In this document: piece after piece, positions 52,807 through 62,600 of the stretch
Numbering within the stretch: position 1 is the first letter of the stretch
Layout: the number at the start of each line of letters is the position of its first letter
Source: Anomaloglossus baeobatrachus
Taxonomy: Eukaryota > Chordata > Amphibia > Anura > Aromobatidae
Direction: 5' to 3'
DNA: 64,000 nt
Assembly (NCBI RefSeq): GCF_048569485.1
Contig: NC_134356.1
Coordinates: 464,771,820-464,835,819, forward strand
The notes under the pieces: generated by a model
Told to the model about the DNA's origin: nothing
Seen by the model: the letters and a program-made list of their open reading frames with translations, nothing else
The model's database searches: none
Made by a program: the position numbers and the translations under genes

Positions 52807-53083
52807 GGGCGGCACGGTGGCTCAGTGGTTAGCACTACAGCCTTGCAGCGCTGGGGTCCTCGGTTCAATCCCACCAAGGACAACAACTGCAAGGAGTTTG
52901 TATGTTCTCCCTGTGTTTGTGTGGGATTCCTCCGGGTTCTCCAGTTTCCCCCCACACTCCAAAGACATACAGTTAGGGACTCTAGATTGTGAGCCCCAGT
53001 GGGGACAGTGTTGCAAATGTATGTAAAGCGCTGTGGAATTAATAGCGCTATATAAATGAATAAATATTATTATTATTATTATA
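52807..53083 (+). mobile_element. full-length V-SINE
   Basis: A tRNA-derived head (gggcggcacggtggctcagtgg; A-box-like at about 52818-52829, B-box ggttcaatccc at 52862-52872) is followed by the conserved V-SINE central domain (ggagtttgtatgttctccct, gggattcctccgggttctcc, cacactccaaagacat). The 3' tail (gtaaagcgctgtggaatt, agcgctatataaat) ends in a (tat)n run. It inserted into the mariner transposase 3' end. The RNA polymerase III boxes are close to consensus. It is a SINE, not a functional tRNA gene. Confidence 0.92.
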
Positions 53084-53234
53084 TTGGTCACTAATTTTTT
53101 GGGTTTTGTTCTGCATGTCAGAAATGTTTATTTCTAAATTTTGTGCAGTTATATTGGTTTACCTAGTGAAAATAAACACGTGAGATGGGAATATATTTGG
53201 TTTTTATTAAATTTCCTAATAATTCTGCACAGTA

Positions 53235-53985
53235 AAGGCCCAGTCACACTAAACAACTTACCAGCGATCCCAACAACGATACAACCTGATAGGGATCGCT
53301 GGTAATTTGCTAGGAGGTCGCTGGTGAGATGTCACACTAAGTGACGCTCTAGCGATCCCACCAGCAACCTGACCTGGCAGGGATCGCTGGAGCGTCGCTA
53401 CATGGGTTGCTGGGGAGCTGTCACACAGGCAGAGCTCACCAGCAACCAGTGACCAGCCCCCAGCCAGCAGCGCCGCGTGGAAGCGTAACCAACCCGATAT
53501 TTACCTTGGTTACCAGCGCACACCGCTTAGCGCCGGCTCCCTGCACTCCTAGTCAGAGTACACATTGGGTTAATTACCCGATGTGTACTGTGGCTTTGTG
53601 TGCAGAGAGCAGGGAGCCGGCACTGACAGCTGAGAGCGGCGGACGCTGGTAACAAAGGTAAATATCGGGTAACCAAGGTAAGGGCTTCTTGGTTACCCGA
53701 TGTTTACCGTGGTTACCAGCGTCCGCAGAAGCCGGCTCCTGCTCCCTGCACATTCAGTTATTGCTCTGTTGCTGTCACACACAGCGATGTGCGCTTCACA
53801 GCGGGAGAGCAACAACTAAAAAATGGCCCAGGACATTCAGCAACAACCAACGACCTCACAGCAGGGGCCAGGTTGTTGCTGGATGTCACACACAGCAACA
53901 TCGCTAGCAACATCGCTGTTACGTCACAAAAGTTGTTCCTTAGCAGCGATGTTGCTAGCGATGTTGCTTAGTGTGACGTGGCCTT
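53235..53985. mobile_element. Harbinger-type MITE, 750 bp
   Basis: Inverted ends aaggcccagtcacactaa and ttagtgtgacgtggcctt. It starts directly at the TA of the mariner's right end, so it inserted at that TA-containing target. The interior has repeated ccagcgatcc and ttggttacccgatgt words and no coding region. Confidence 0.75.
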
Positions 53986-54009
53986 AATAGTTACCTGCAC
54001 AAACAGATA

Positions 54010-54519
54010 TCCTCCTAAGTAGAGATGAGCGAACCGGTCCCGGTTCGGCTCGAGGTCGGTTCGCCGAACGGAGCTCCCGCTCGAGTTCGGCTCGTCGAAC
54101 GTTCGACGAACCGAACTCGAACTGCATAGGAAACAATGGCAGGCAATCACAAACACAGAAAAACACCTAGAAAACACCCTCAAAGGTGTCCAAAAGGTGA
54201 CAAAAAACTCACAACACAACACAAACACATGGGAAAGTGACAAGGACATATACTCATGCGAAAACAAAACAGCTGGACAAGGAAAAAGAGGAGGACACAC
54301 AGATATATGAGTATATGCAAGGAAACATCGATTCCATTATTGTGCAACTTGAGCCCTGCTCATTTTAGGCTTCCAATCTTGATAAATTGCCTGAGCTCGC
54401 CACGTACGCCTTGGGGATCTTGTCGTGTCCTGCAGCCAGCGTTCTCTCGGAACCTGTCTTCAGTGCTGCTGGGGGTCTGCTGGCAGATAAGCACATGTGT
54501 CTGTCCACTGACAATGTGG
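54010..54519 (+). pseudogene. hAT transposon remnant with C-terminal dimerisation domain
   Basis: 54020-54120 has the CpG-rich, self-complementary start (tagagatgagcgaacc, cggttcggctcg) of a hAT-like repeat. From 54378 the plus strand reads LDKLPELATYALGILSCPAA, SVLSEPVFSAAGGLLADKHM and CLSTDNV, the conserved C-terminal dimerisation motif of hAT transposases (compare the usual PASSVPSERVFSAAG). Upstream coding is lost, and a stop (tag, 54366-54368) precedes the frame. The frame continues beyond the Gmr1-like insertion at 59612 with DMALRGLFFPW, so the domain was cut by that element. Confidence 0.8.
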
Positions 54520-54831
54520 TGTGAGGTAGCGCGGTCGGCTGCGCAGCAGAAGACACGGGATCCAGGCATATAGGTTCACAGCACACGGTGTTTAATGTCC
54601 AAACAAAAATCCACAGCAATATACATGTCTCTCCAGCAGAGACTCAGGGAGTTGTGATCACTCCCTCACACCCGGCACACCTGCCCCTCGTTCCTGTTTC
54701 CATTTAACCCTTCCTTCAGCCTGTAGGGAAACAGCATTAACCCTAGAGTGGATCCACTTTCTATCATGGAGTGAGCACAACCGGGGCGAGACATACCGGC
54801 CGTCATAGATAACCCCGGTCACAGTCTCACA
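54520..54831 (-). repeat. 3' LTR of the Gmr1-like element
   Basis: 312 bp, no difference from its partner seen by eye. Confidence 0.9.
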
Positions 54832-57800
54832 TACCCCCCCCCTCAGTTCAAGCGTGCGGGGTTGAACTCCCGCCATCAAACACGGGCCGCGGGACAAGGC
54901 ATCGGCGTTGACCTGCAACCTACCGGCCCGGTGTTCAACCGTAAACCGGAAGTTCTGCAGAGAAAGGAACCACCGGGTAACCCGGGCATTCCGTTCCTTG
55001 GCGGACCTCATCCAGACCAGCGGAGAGTGATCAGTCACCAAGCGAAACTGCCGTCCCAGCAGGTAATAGCGTAGGGACTCCAAGGCCCATTTAATCGCCA
55101 GGCACTCCTTCTCCACTACGCTATAATTCCGCTCGGGAGGGGTGAGCTTCCTACTCAAGAAGGTGACGGGGTGTTCCTCCCCCTGAACCACCTGAGACAG
55201 CACTGCCCCCAGGCCGACCTCAGAGGCGTCAGTCTGTACTATGAACTCCTTCCGGAAATCAGGGTTGACCAGAACGGGTTGTCCGCACAGGACCCCCTTC
55301 AGGGCCCGGAAGGAGTCCTCGGCCTGCGGAGTCCAGCGCACCATGACGGACTTCTTGCCTTTGAGAAGGTCCGTCAAGGGGGCTGATAGTCCCGCAAAAT
55401 CTCTTACAAACCTCCTGTAGTACCCCACGATACCCAGGAAGGCCCTAACCTGCTTTGTGGTCAGGGGTCTAGGCCACTTCTGGATCGCCTCAACCTTGTT
55501 AATTTGGGGCTTTATCACTCCTTGGCCTATCACGTAGCCCAAGTAGCGGGCTTCCGTGAGTCCCAACGCACATTTCTTGGGATTGGCTGTCAATCCGGCT
55601 GTTCGAAGCGCGTCCACCACCGCTTGTACCTGTTCCAAGTGGGTCTGCCAATCGGGGCTGTAAATAATGATGTCATCAAGGTACGCTGATGCATACGCCT
55701 GGTGGGGTTCCAGCACTAAGTCCATCAACCTCTGGAACGTGGCCGGAGCGCCATGTAACCCAAAAGGCAAGACAACATAGTGGAAGAGACCCTCCGGCGT
55801 AACAAAAGCGGTTTTCTCCTTGGCGGACTCCGTCAGTGGCACCTGCCAGTACCCCTTGGTCAGGTCGAGCGTGGTAAAATATCGCGCCTGTCCCAGCCTA
55901 TCAATCAGCTCATCCACCCGGGGCATGGGGTAGAGATCGAACTTGGATATTTCGTTCAATCTCCGGAAGTCATTGCAGAACCTTAAGGAGCCATCGGGTT
56001 TTGGTATTAGGACAATGGGACTAGCCCATTCACTCCGGGATTTTTCGATGACCCCCAGGCGTAGCATTGTCTTCACTTCTTCTGATATGGCTTGTCTTCG
56101 AGCCTCCGGCACGCGGTATGACTTCAGGCGTACCTTCAGGTGGGGCTCGGTGACAATGTCATGTCGTATCAGACTGGTCCTACCCGGCAACTCGGAGAAG
56201 ACATCGGGGTTCTGCTGAACCAGCCGTCTGGCCTCTCGCCTCTGTTGCTTGGTGAGGGCTTCTCCGATCCTTACTTCCGGTTCGTCCTCTCCGGAGGTCG
56301 CTGAAGCCGGGAGTGAACGACCCGAAGAGGAGGGAGATGGGGGAAACTCAACCATCAGGCTTTCCCGTTCCTGCCACGGTTTTAATAGGTTGACATGGTA
56401 TATTTGTTCAGGTTTCCGCCTACCGGGCTGCAATACTTTATAGTTGACCACCCCGACTTTTTCCTTTATCTCGTAGGGGCCTTGCCACTGAGCCAGGAAT
56501 TTACTCTCCGCCGTGGGGATTAATACCAACACCCGATCCCCGGGTTTAAAGGTCCGCACGGTGGCTTGTCTATTATAGCGGCCGCTTTGCGCGGCCTGAG
56601 CCTCCTGTAAATGCTCCTTCACAATTGGCATGACCGCGCTTATGCGGTTCTGCATTCCTAAAATGTGTTCAATCACACTTTTATGGGGGGTGGGCTCTTG
56701 CTCCCATGTTTCCTTTGCCAGGTCCAACAATCCCCGGGGATGTCTCCCGTATAACAATTCAAAAGGCGAAAACCCCGTGGATGCCTGTGGCACCTCTCGG
56801 ATGGCAAACATCAAATAGGGAAGCATCATATCCCAGTCCTTCCCGTCTTTGGAGATCACCCTTTTTAGCATGGTTTTCAGGGTTTTATTGAATCGTTCTA
56901 CTAACCCATCCGTCTGAGGATGATACACAGACGTACGCAACTGCTTGATCTGGAGTAGCCGGCATAGTTCTTTGGTCACTTTAGACATGAATGGGGTCCC
57001 CTGATCCGTAAGGATCTCCTTGGGCAACCCCACCCGGCAGAACACAGAAAACAACTCCCGAGCTATAAGCTTCGCCGCAGTATGTCTGAGAGGTATCGCC
57101 TCTGGATACCGGGTGGCATAGTCAACGATCACTAGGATGTGTTGGTGCCCTCGAGCAGACTTTACGAGGGGCCCCACCAGATCCATCCCTATCCGTTCAA
57201 AAGGGACTTCTATAATGGGTAACGGCACCAACGGACTGCGAAAGTGGACCAGTGGTGCGGTAAGCTGACACTCCGGGCAGGTTTCGCAGAACCGTTTTAC
57301 CTCCCCAAAGACCCCGGGCCAATAGAACCTTTGCAATATTCGCTCCTGCGTTTTCTTGACCCCTAGGTGGCCACTCATCAGATGTTTATGAGCCAAGTCG
57401 AGGACCCGCCGGCGATACGGCTGGGGCACCACCAACTGCTCCACCCCCACGCCCCGTATTTCATCTACCCGGTAGAGTAAATCCTGTTTAAGAGCGAAAT
57501 GGGGGTACCTTACCTGGGCACCGGGCAGCTGGGCCACCCCGTCAATTACTAACACCCTATTCCGGGCATGTATTAACGTAGGGTCCTGGAGTTGGGCTGT
57601 CCCAAACGCATCCGGGGATGCCTCCAAGTCCGGGATGGGCTCGACCGTCTCAGCCTCTCCTGCCAATACCTCTAGGGGCGACCTATCGGGTTCACATTCT
57701 GTCCCTATCATGGGGACCCCTACGGCAGGTGTCCCGGATTCAGGATTGTAGGGCTCAGGCCCAGGACTGACCAATATCGGAGGGGACCTAGGGGTTCCCT

Positions 57801-59226
57801 TCCATAAAGTCCAAAAATAGGGCAGATCCCGTCCTAGGATCACGTCATAAGGAAGAGTGTTAAGCAGTCCCACCTCATGTTGCACCTGACCGCAAGGTGC
57901 TGTGATGGTGACAATCCCCGTGGGATAGTCTCGGCGGTCCCCATGTATGCAAACCACCCCCACGGTACGTCCTGTGGCCTTTACTTTAGCCCTCAAGGTG
58001 GATCGCACAAGGGTCACTAAGCTTCCGGAATCCAACAATCCTGTAACCGGACATCCATTCACCTGTATTTGGCACAAGTGGGGCTCAGTCTCTGGGGGAA
58101 CCAGGTCAGCGGTACACACCACCTGAGCATACATTGAACCCCGCCGGGTAACCCCACAATCCATGGGCTCCGTGGTCAGGGGACACTGGGCTTCCATATG
58201 TCCCACCCGCTGGCACCGCCAACATCTAATAGGGAAGGAAACCCCCTTGACAAGTTGTCGTTTAGGGTACATGGCCTTCCGGACCTCAGGAACGGCGGGC
58301 GCGGCCTCAGCCAGGATGGTAGCGGACTCCTGTACCGGTGTCGGCGGTGGGTCCTTGGCCCTAGGCTTGGAGGGGCCGGACCGACGGGCGGTACGCAAAG
58401 TCTCAGTGTCCCGTATCAAGTCCTGCGTAGCCACATGCCGCTCTACCAGGGACACTAATTGGTCCAGGGTACTCGGGTCACCCAGTCCTACCCACCGTTG
58501 AACGGTGACGGGTAAAGTGCGCACAAAACGATCCACTACTACCCTTTCCACCATTTGCGCCGGGCTCAGAGTGTCAGGCTGCAACCACTTTTTTACAAGA
58601 TGTAATAAGTCATAGGCCTGGGAGCGTACGGGTTTGGCTTCCTCATAGAACCACTGATTTACCCGCTGAGCCCGTACATAGGTATTCACCCCCAACCGAG
58701 CCAGTATTTCGGCTTTCAGGGTCACATAGTCAATGGCGTCCTCGGTACCGAGGTCCAGGTACGCTTTTTGGGGTTCCCCCGTCAGATAGGGCGACAATAC
58801 CTCAGCCCACTGGGGGGTCGGCAGCTTTTCCCGCTCGGCCACCCGCTCAAACACTGCCAGGAACGCTTCCACATCATCCCCCGGGGTCATCTTTTGCAAC
58901 GCTTGTCTCACCGCTTTCCGGACGCTGCCGTCGTCACCCGGTCCCGGGGTTGTTGCTGCCGGTCCGGCACGGATTGACTTGGCCAGGAGAACCATCTGTT
59001 CTTGGTGCCTTTTTTCCTGCAATTTCAAGGATTGCTGGTGCTGTTGCTGCTGTTGCTCCAACGTCCGGAGCAGGTGGGTATTCACCTGTTGTTGCTGTGC
59101 ATTAGCCTCTTGTTGTTGTGCATTAGCCTGCTGCTGCTGTGCATTAGCCTGAGCCAAATGCCTTAGTATGTCCTCCATGGCGTCGCTGGGTTTGGGCCGT
59201 AGTATAGCTGCTTGAATCCAGGACAT
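54658..59226 (-). CDS. Gmr1-like Gag-Pol polyprotein
   Basis: 1522 residues in a single frame. N-terminus: a Gln-rich coiled-coil (QANAQQQ repeats, residues 25-75), then a SCAN-like capsid region (about 110-270). A CCHC knuckle is at 335-348 (CWRCQRVGHMEAQC). The protease motif LLDSGSLVTLV is around residue 399. Integrase: the HHCC module at about 613-653, catalytic Asp at MDLVGPL (682), Asp at LTDQGTPF (741) and Glu at GLVERFNKT (777), with a GPY/F-type module (WQGPYEI) near 915. RT: about 1040-1230 with TTLDLTKGYWQVPL and YLDDIIIYS (1182-1190). RNase H follows, with VQTDASEVGLGAVL and NADALSRGP. The last approximately 60 codons extend into the 3' LTR. It makes the virus-like particle, cDNA and integration machinery. 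Confidence 0.92.
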   Translation of the reverse strand: MSWIQAAILRPKPSDAMEDILRHLAQANAQQQQANAQQQEANAQQQQVNTHLLRTLEQQQQQHQQSLKLQEKRHQEQMVLLAKSIRAGPAATTPGPGDDGSVRKAVRQALQKMTPGDDVEAFLAVFERVAEREKLPTPQWAEVLSPYLTGEPQKAYLDLGTEDAIDYVTLKAEILARLGVNTYVRAQRVNQWFYEEAKPVRSQAYDLLHLVKKWLQPDTLSPAQMVERVVVDRFVRTLPVTVQRWVGLGDPSTLDQLVSLVERHVATQDLIRDTETLRTARRSGPSKPRAKDPPPTPVQESATILAEAAPAVPEVRKAMYPKRQLVKGVSFPIRCWRCQRVGHMEAQCPLTTEPMDCGVTRRGSMYAQVVCTADLVPPETEPHLCQIQVNGCPVTGLLDSGSLVTLVRSTLRAKVKATGRTVGVVCIHGDRRDYPTGIVTITAPCGQVQHEVGLLNTLPYDVILGRDLPYFWTLWKGTPRSPPILVSPGPEPYNPESGTPAVGVPMIGTECEPDRSPLEVLAGEAETVEPIPDLEASPDAFGTAQLQDPTLIHARNRVLVIDGVAQLPGAQVRYPHFALKQDLLYRVDEIRGVGVEQLVVPQPYRRRVLDLAHKHLMSGHLGVKKTQERILQRFYWPGVFGEVKRFCETCPECQLTAPLVHFRSPLVPLPIIEVPFERIGMDLVGPLVKSARGHQHILVIVDYATRYPEAIPLRHTAAKLIARELFSVFCRVGLPKEILTDQGTPFMSKVTKELCRLLQIKQLRTSVYHPQTDGLVERFNKTLKTMLKRVISKDGKDWDMMLPYLMFAIREVPQASTGFSPFELLYGRHPRGLLDLAKETWEQEPTPHKSVIEHILGMQNRISAVMPIVKEHLQEAQAAQSGRYNRQATVRTFKPGDRVLVLIPTAESKFLAQWQGPYEIKEKVGVVNYKVLQPGRRKPEQIYHVNLLKPWQERESLMVEFPPSPSSSGRSLPASATSGEDEPEVRIGEALTKQQRREARRLVQQNPDVFSELPGRTSLIRHDIVTEPHLKVRLKSYRVPEARRQAISEEVKTMLRLGVIEKSRSEWASPIVLIPKPDGSLRFCNDFRRLNEISKFDLYPMPRVDELIDRLGQARYFTTLDLTKGYWQVPLTESAKEKTAFVTPEGLFHYVVLPFGLHGAPATFQRLMDLVLEPHQAYASAYLDDIIIYSPDWQTHLEQVQAVVDALRTAGLTANPKKCALGLTEARYLGYVIGQGVIKPQINKVEAIQKWPRPLTTKQVRAFLGIVGYYRRFVRDFAGLSAPLTDLLKGKKSVMVRWTPQAEDSFRALKGVLCGQPVLVNPDFRKEFIVQTDASEVGLGAVLSQVVQGEEHPVTFLSRKLTPPERNYSVVEKECLAIKWALESLRYYLLGRQFRLVTDHSPLVWMRSAKERNARVTRWFLSLQNFRFTVEHRAGRLQVNADALSRGPCLMAGVQPRTLELRGGVCETVTGVIYDGRYVSPRLCSLHDRKWIHSRVNAVSLQAEGRVKWKQERGAGVPGVRE

Positions 59227-59295
59227 GTGCTACCGGATCACCAGAAAAGGAAGTACACCTCACCGGGCTGGCATGCCCGCCGATTCTCCACCATA

Positions 59296-59607
59296 TGTGA
59301 GGTAGCGCGGTCGGCTGCGCAGCAGAAGACACGGGATCCAGGCATATAGGTTCACAGCACACGGTGTTTAATGTCCAAACAAAAATCCACAGCAATATAC
59401 ATGTCTCTCCAGCAGAGACTCAGGGAGTTGTGATCACTCCCTCACACCCGGCACACCTGCCCCTCGTTCCTGTTTCCATTTAACCCTTCCTTCAGCCTGT
59501 AGGGAAACAGCATTAACCCTAGAGTGGATCCACTTTCTATCATGGAGTGAGCACAACCGGGGCGAGACATACCGGCCGTCATAGATAACCCCGGTCACAG
59601 TCTCACA
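59296..59607 (-). repeat. 5' LTR of the Gmr1-like element
   Basis: 312 bp; partner of 54520-54831. Just inside it on the minus strand lies tatggtggagaatcgg, with the tgg expected at a primer-binding site. Confidence 0.9.
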
Positions 59608-59611
59608 GTGG

Positions 59612-62600
59612 ACATGGCTCTCAGAGGACTTTTCTTCCCCTGGGTCAGCCAGGGGAAGCGAAATGCACGTGTATTTTTGAGAGTGCTTCATGCAAAGCAT
59701 CTTTTCATTTTGAAAAGGGGGGTCAAGTGATGTCAGTCAAGTGCGGTGTGTGTGGCCCAATTAGTGGCAATGAGGGAGACTGTGGTTGGAGTCCCCTCGC
59801 TTTTGAAAAAAGAACCAAGATGAACAAGTCATGGCTCTCAGAGGACTTTTCTTCCCCTGGGTCAGCCAGGGGACGGGAAAGGCACGCGTATTTTTGAGAG
59901 TGCTTCATGCCAAGCATCTTTTTCTTTTTCAAAAGGGGGGGTCAACTGATGCCAGTCAAGTGGGGTGTGTGTGGCCCAATTAGTGGCAACGAGGGAGACT
60001 GTGGTTGGAGTCCCCTCGCTGTGTTTCTAAAAGAACCAAGATGAACAAGTCATGGCTCTCAGAGGACTTTTCTTCCCCTGGGTCAGCCAGGGGACGGGAA
60101 AGGCACGCGTATTTTTGAGAGTGCTTCATGCCAAGCATCTTTTTCTTTTCCAAAAGGTAAGGTCAACTGATGCCAGTCAAGTGGGGTGTGTGTGGCCCAG
60201 TTAGTGGAAACGAGGGAGACTGTGGTTGGAGTCCCCTCGCTGTGTTTCTAAAAGAACCAAGATGAACAAGTCATGGCTCTCAGAGGACTTTTCTTCTCCT
60301 GGGTCATCCAGGGGACGGGAAAGGCACGCGTATTTTTGAGAGTGCTTCACGCCAAGCATCTTTTTCTTTTTCAAAAGGGAAGGTCAACTGATGCCAGTCA
60401 AGTGGGGTGTGTGTGGCCAAGTTAGTGGAAACGAGGGAGACTGTGGTTGGAGTCCCCTCGCTGTGTTTCTAAAAGAACCAAGATGAACAAGTCATGGCTC
60501 TCAGAGGACTTTTCTTCCCCTGGGTCATCCAGGGGACGGGAAAGGCACGCGTATTTTTGAGAGTGCTTCATGCCAAGCATCTTTTTCTTTTTCAAAAGGG
60601 GGGGGTCAACTGATGCCAGTCAAGTGGGGTGTGTGTGGCCCAATTAGTGGCAACGAGGGAGACTGTGGTTGGAGTCCCCTCGCTGTGTTTCTAAAAGAAC
60701 CAAGATGAACAAGTCATGGCTCTCAGAGGACTTTTCTTCCCCTGGGTCAGCCAGGGGACGGGAAAGGCACGCGTATTTTTGAGAGTGCTTCATGCCAAGC
60801 ATCTTTTTCTTTTTCAAAAGGGAAGGTCAACTGATGCCAGTCAGGTGGGGTGTGTGTGGCCCAGTTAGTGGAAACGAGGGAGACTGTGGTTGGAGTCCCC
60901 TCGCTGTGTTTCTAAAAGAACCAAGATGAACAAGTCATGGCTCTCAGAGGACTTTTCTTCCCCTGGGTCATCCAGGGGACGGGAAAGGCAGGCGTATTTT
61001 TGAGAGTGCTTCATGCCAAGCATCTTTTTCTTTTTCAAAAGGGGGGGTCAACTGATGCCAGTCAAGTGGGGTGTGTGTGGCCCAATTAGTGGCAACGAGG
61101 GAGACTGTGGTTGGAGTCCCCTCGCTGTGTTTCTAAAAGAACCAAGATGAACAAGTCATGGCTCTCAGAGGACTTTTCTTCCCCTGGGTCATCCAGGGGA
61201 CGGGAAAGGCACGCGTATTTTTGAGAGTGCTTCATGCCAAGCATCTTTTTCTTTTTCAAAAGGGAAGGTCAACTGATGCCAGTCAAGTGGGGTGTGTGTG
61301 GCCCAGTTAGTGGAAACGAGGGAGACTGTGGTTGGAGTCCCCTCGCTGTGTTTCTAAAAGAACCAAGATGAACAAGTCATGGCTCTCAGAGGACTTTTCT
61401 TCCCCTGGGTCATCCAGGGGACGGGAAAGGCACGCGTATTTTTGAGAGTGCTTCATGCCAAGCATCTTTTTCTTTTTCAAAAGGGAAGGTCAACTGATGC
61501 CAGTCAAGTGGGGTGTGTGTGGCCCAGTTAGTGGAAACGAGGGAGACTGTGGTTGGAGTCCCCTTACTGTGTTTCTAAAAGAACCAAGATGAACAAGTCA
61601 TGGCTCTCAGAGGACTTTTCTTCCCCTGGGTCATCCAGGGGACGGGAAAGGCACGCGTATTTTTGAGAGTGCTTCATGCCAAGCATCTTTATCTTTTTCA
61701 AAAGGGGGGGTCAACTGATGCCAGTCAAGTGGGGTGTGTGTGGCCCAATTAGTGGCAACGAGGGACACTGTGGTTGGAGTCCCCTCGCTGTGTTTCTAAA
61801 AGAACCAAGATGAACAAGTCATGGCTCTCAGAGGACTTTTCTTCCCCTGGGTCATCCAGGGGACGGGAAAGGCACGCGTATTTTTGAGAGTGCTTCATGC
61901 CAAGCATCTTTTTCTTTTTCAAAAGGGAAGGTCAACTGATGCCAGTCAAGTGGGGTGTGTGTGGCCCAGTTAGTGGAAACGAGGGAGACTGTAATTGGAG
62001 TCCCCTCGCTGTGTTTCTAAAAGAACCAAGATGAACAAGTCATGGCTCTCAGAGGACTTTTCTTCCCCTGGGTCATCCAGGGGACGGGAAAGGCACGCGT
62101 ATTTTTGAGAGTGCTTCATGCCAAGCATCTTTTTCTTTTTCAAAAGGGGGGGTCAACTGATGCCAGTCAAGTGGGGTGTGTGTGGCCCAATTAGTGGCAA
62201 TGAAGGAGACTGTGGTTGGAGTCCCCTCGCTGTGTTTCTAAAAGAACCAAGATGAACAAGTCATGGCTCTCAGAGGACTTTTCTTCCCCTGGGTCAGCCA
62301 GGGGACGGGAAAGGCACGCGTATTTTTGAGAGTGCTTCATGCCAAGCATCTTTTTCTTTTTCAAAAGGGAAGGTCAACTGATGCCAGTCAAGTGGGGTGT
62401 GTGTGGCCCAGTTAGTGGAAACGAGGGAGACTGTAATTGGAGTCCCCTCGCTGTGTTTCTAAAAGAACCAAGATAAACAAGTCATGGGTCTCAGAGGACT
62501 TTTCTTCCCCTGGGTCATCCAGGGGACGGGAAAGGCACGCGTATTTTTGAGAGTGCTTCATGCCAAGCATCTTTTTCTTTTTCAAAAGGGGGGTCAACTG

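Larger units (their letters stand above)
47434..53234 (+). mobile_element. Tc1/mariner transposon, interrupted by an LTR element and a V-SINE
   Basis: The ends actgtgcagaattataagg (left) and the complement of cctaataattctgcacagt (right) are inverted repeats next to TA (47434-47435 and 53233-53234). The element proper is 47434-47577 plus 51732-53234 minus the SINE, about 1.4 kb. Its transposase (from the ATG at 51810) is decayed. I recognise the family from its end sequence and the 'ttaattattaggcaacttcc' leader; it is widespread in vertebrates. The LTR element (47578-51731) sits in the leader and the V-SINE (52807-53083) near the 3' end of the coding part. Confidence 0.85.
54520..59607 (-). 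mobile_element. Gmr1-like Ty3/gypsy LTR retrotransposon, looks whole
   Basis: Two 312-bp LTRs (54520-54831, 59296-59607; tgtgaggtagcg ... cagtctcaca on the plus strand) look identical by eye and are flanked by GTGG on both sides (54516-54519, 59608-59611). The element runs on the minus strand: a polypurine tract (ctgagggggggg) precedes its 3' LTR at 54832-54846, and tgg lies a few bases after the 5' LTR. One uninterrupted gag-pol frame fills the interior. I see no breaks. The integrase lies upstream of RT-RNase H, the order known for the Gmr1 group and otherwise typical of Ty1/copia. Identical LTRs mean a very recent insertion. Confidence 0.92.

Noticed and set aside
52807-52880. tRNA-like sequence with A and B boxes
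   Set aside because: It is the head of a V-SINE followed by the V-SINE core and tail, not a tRNA gene; no clean acceptor stem.
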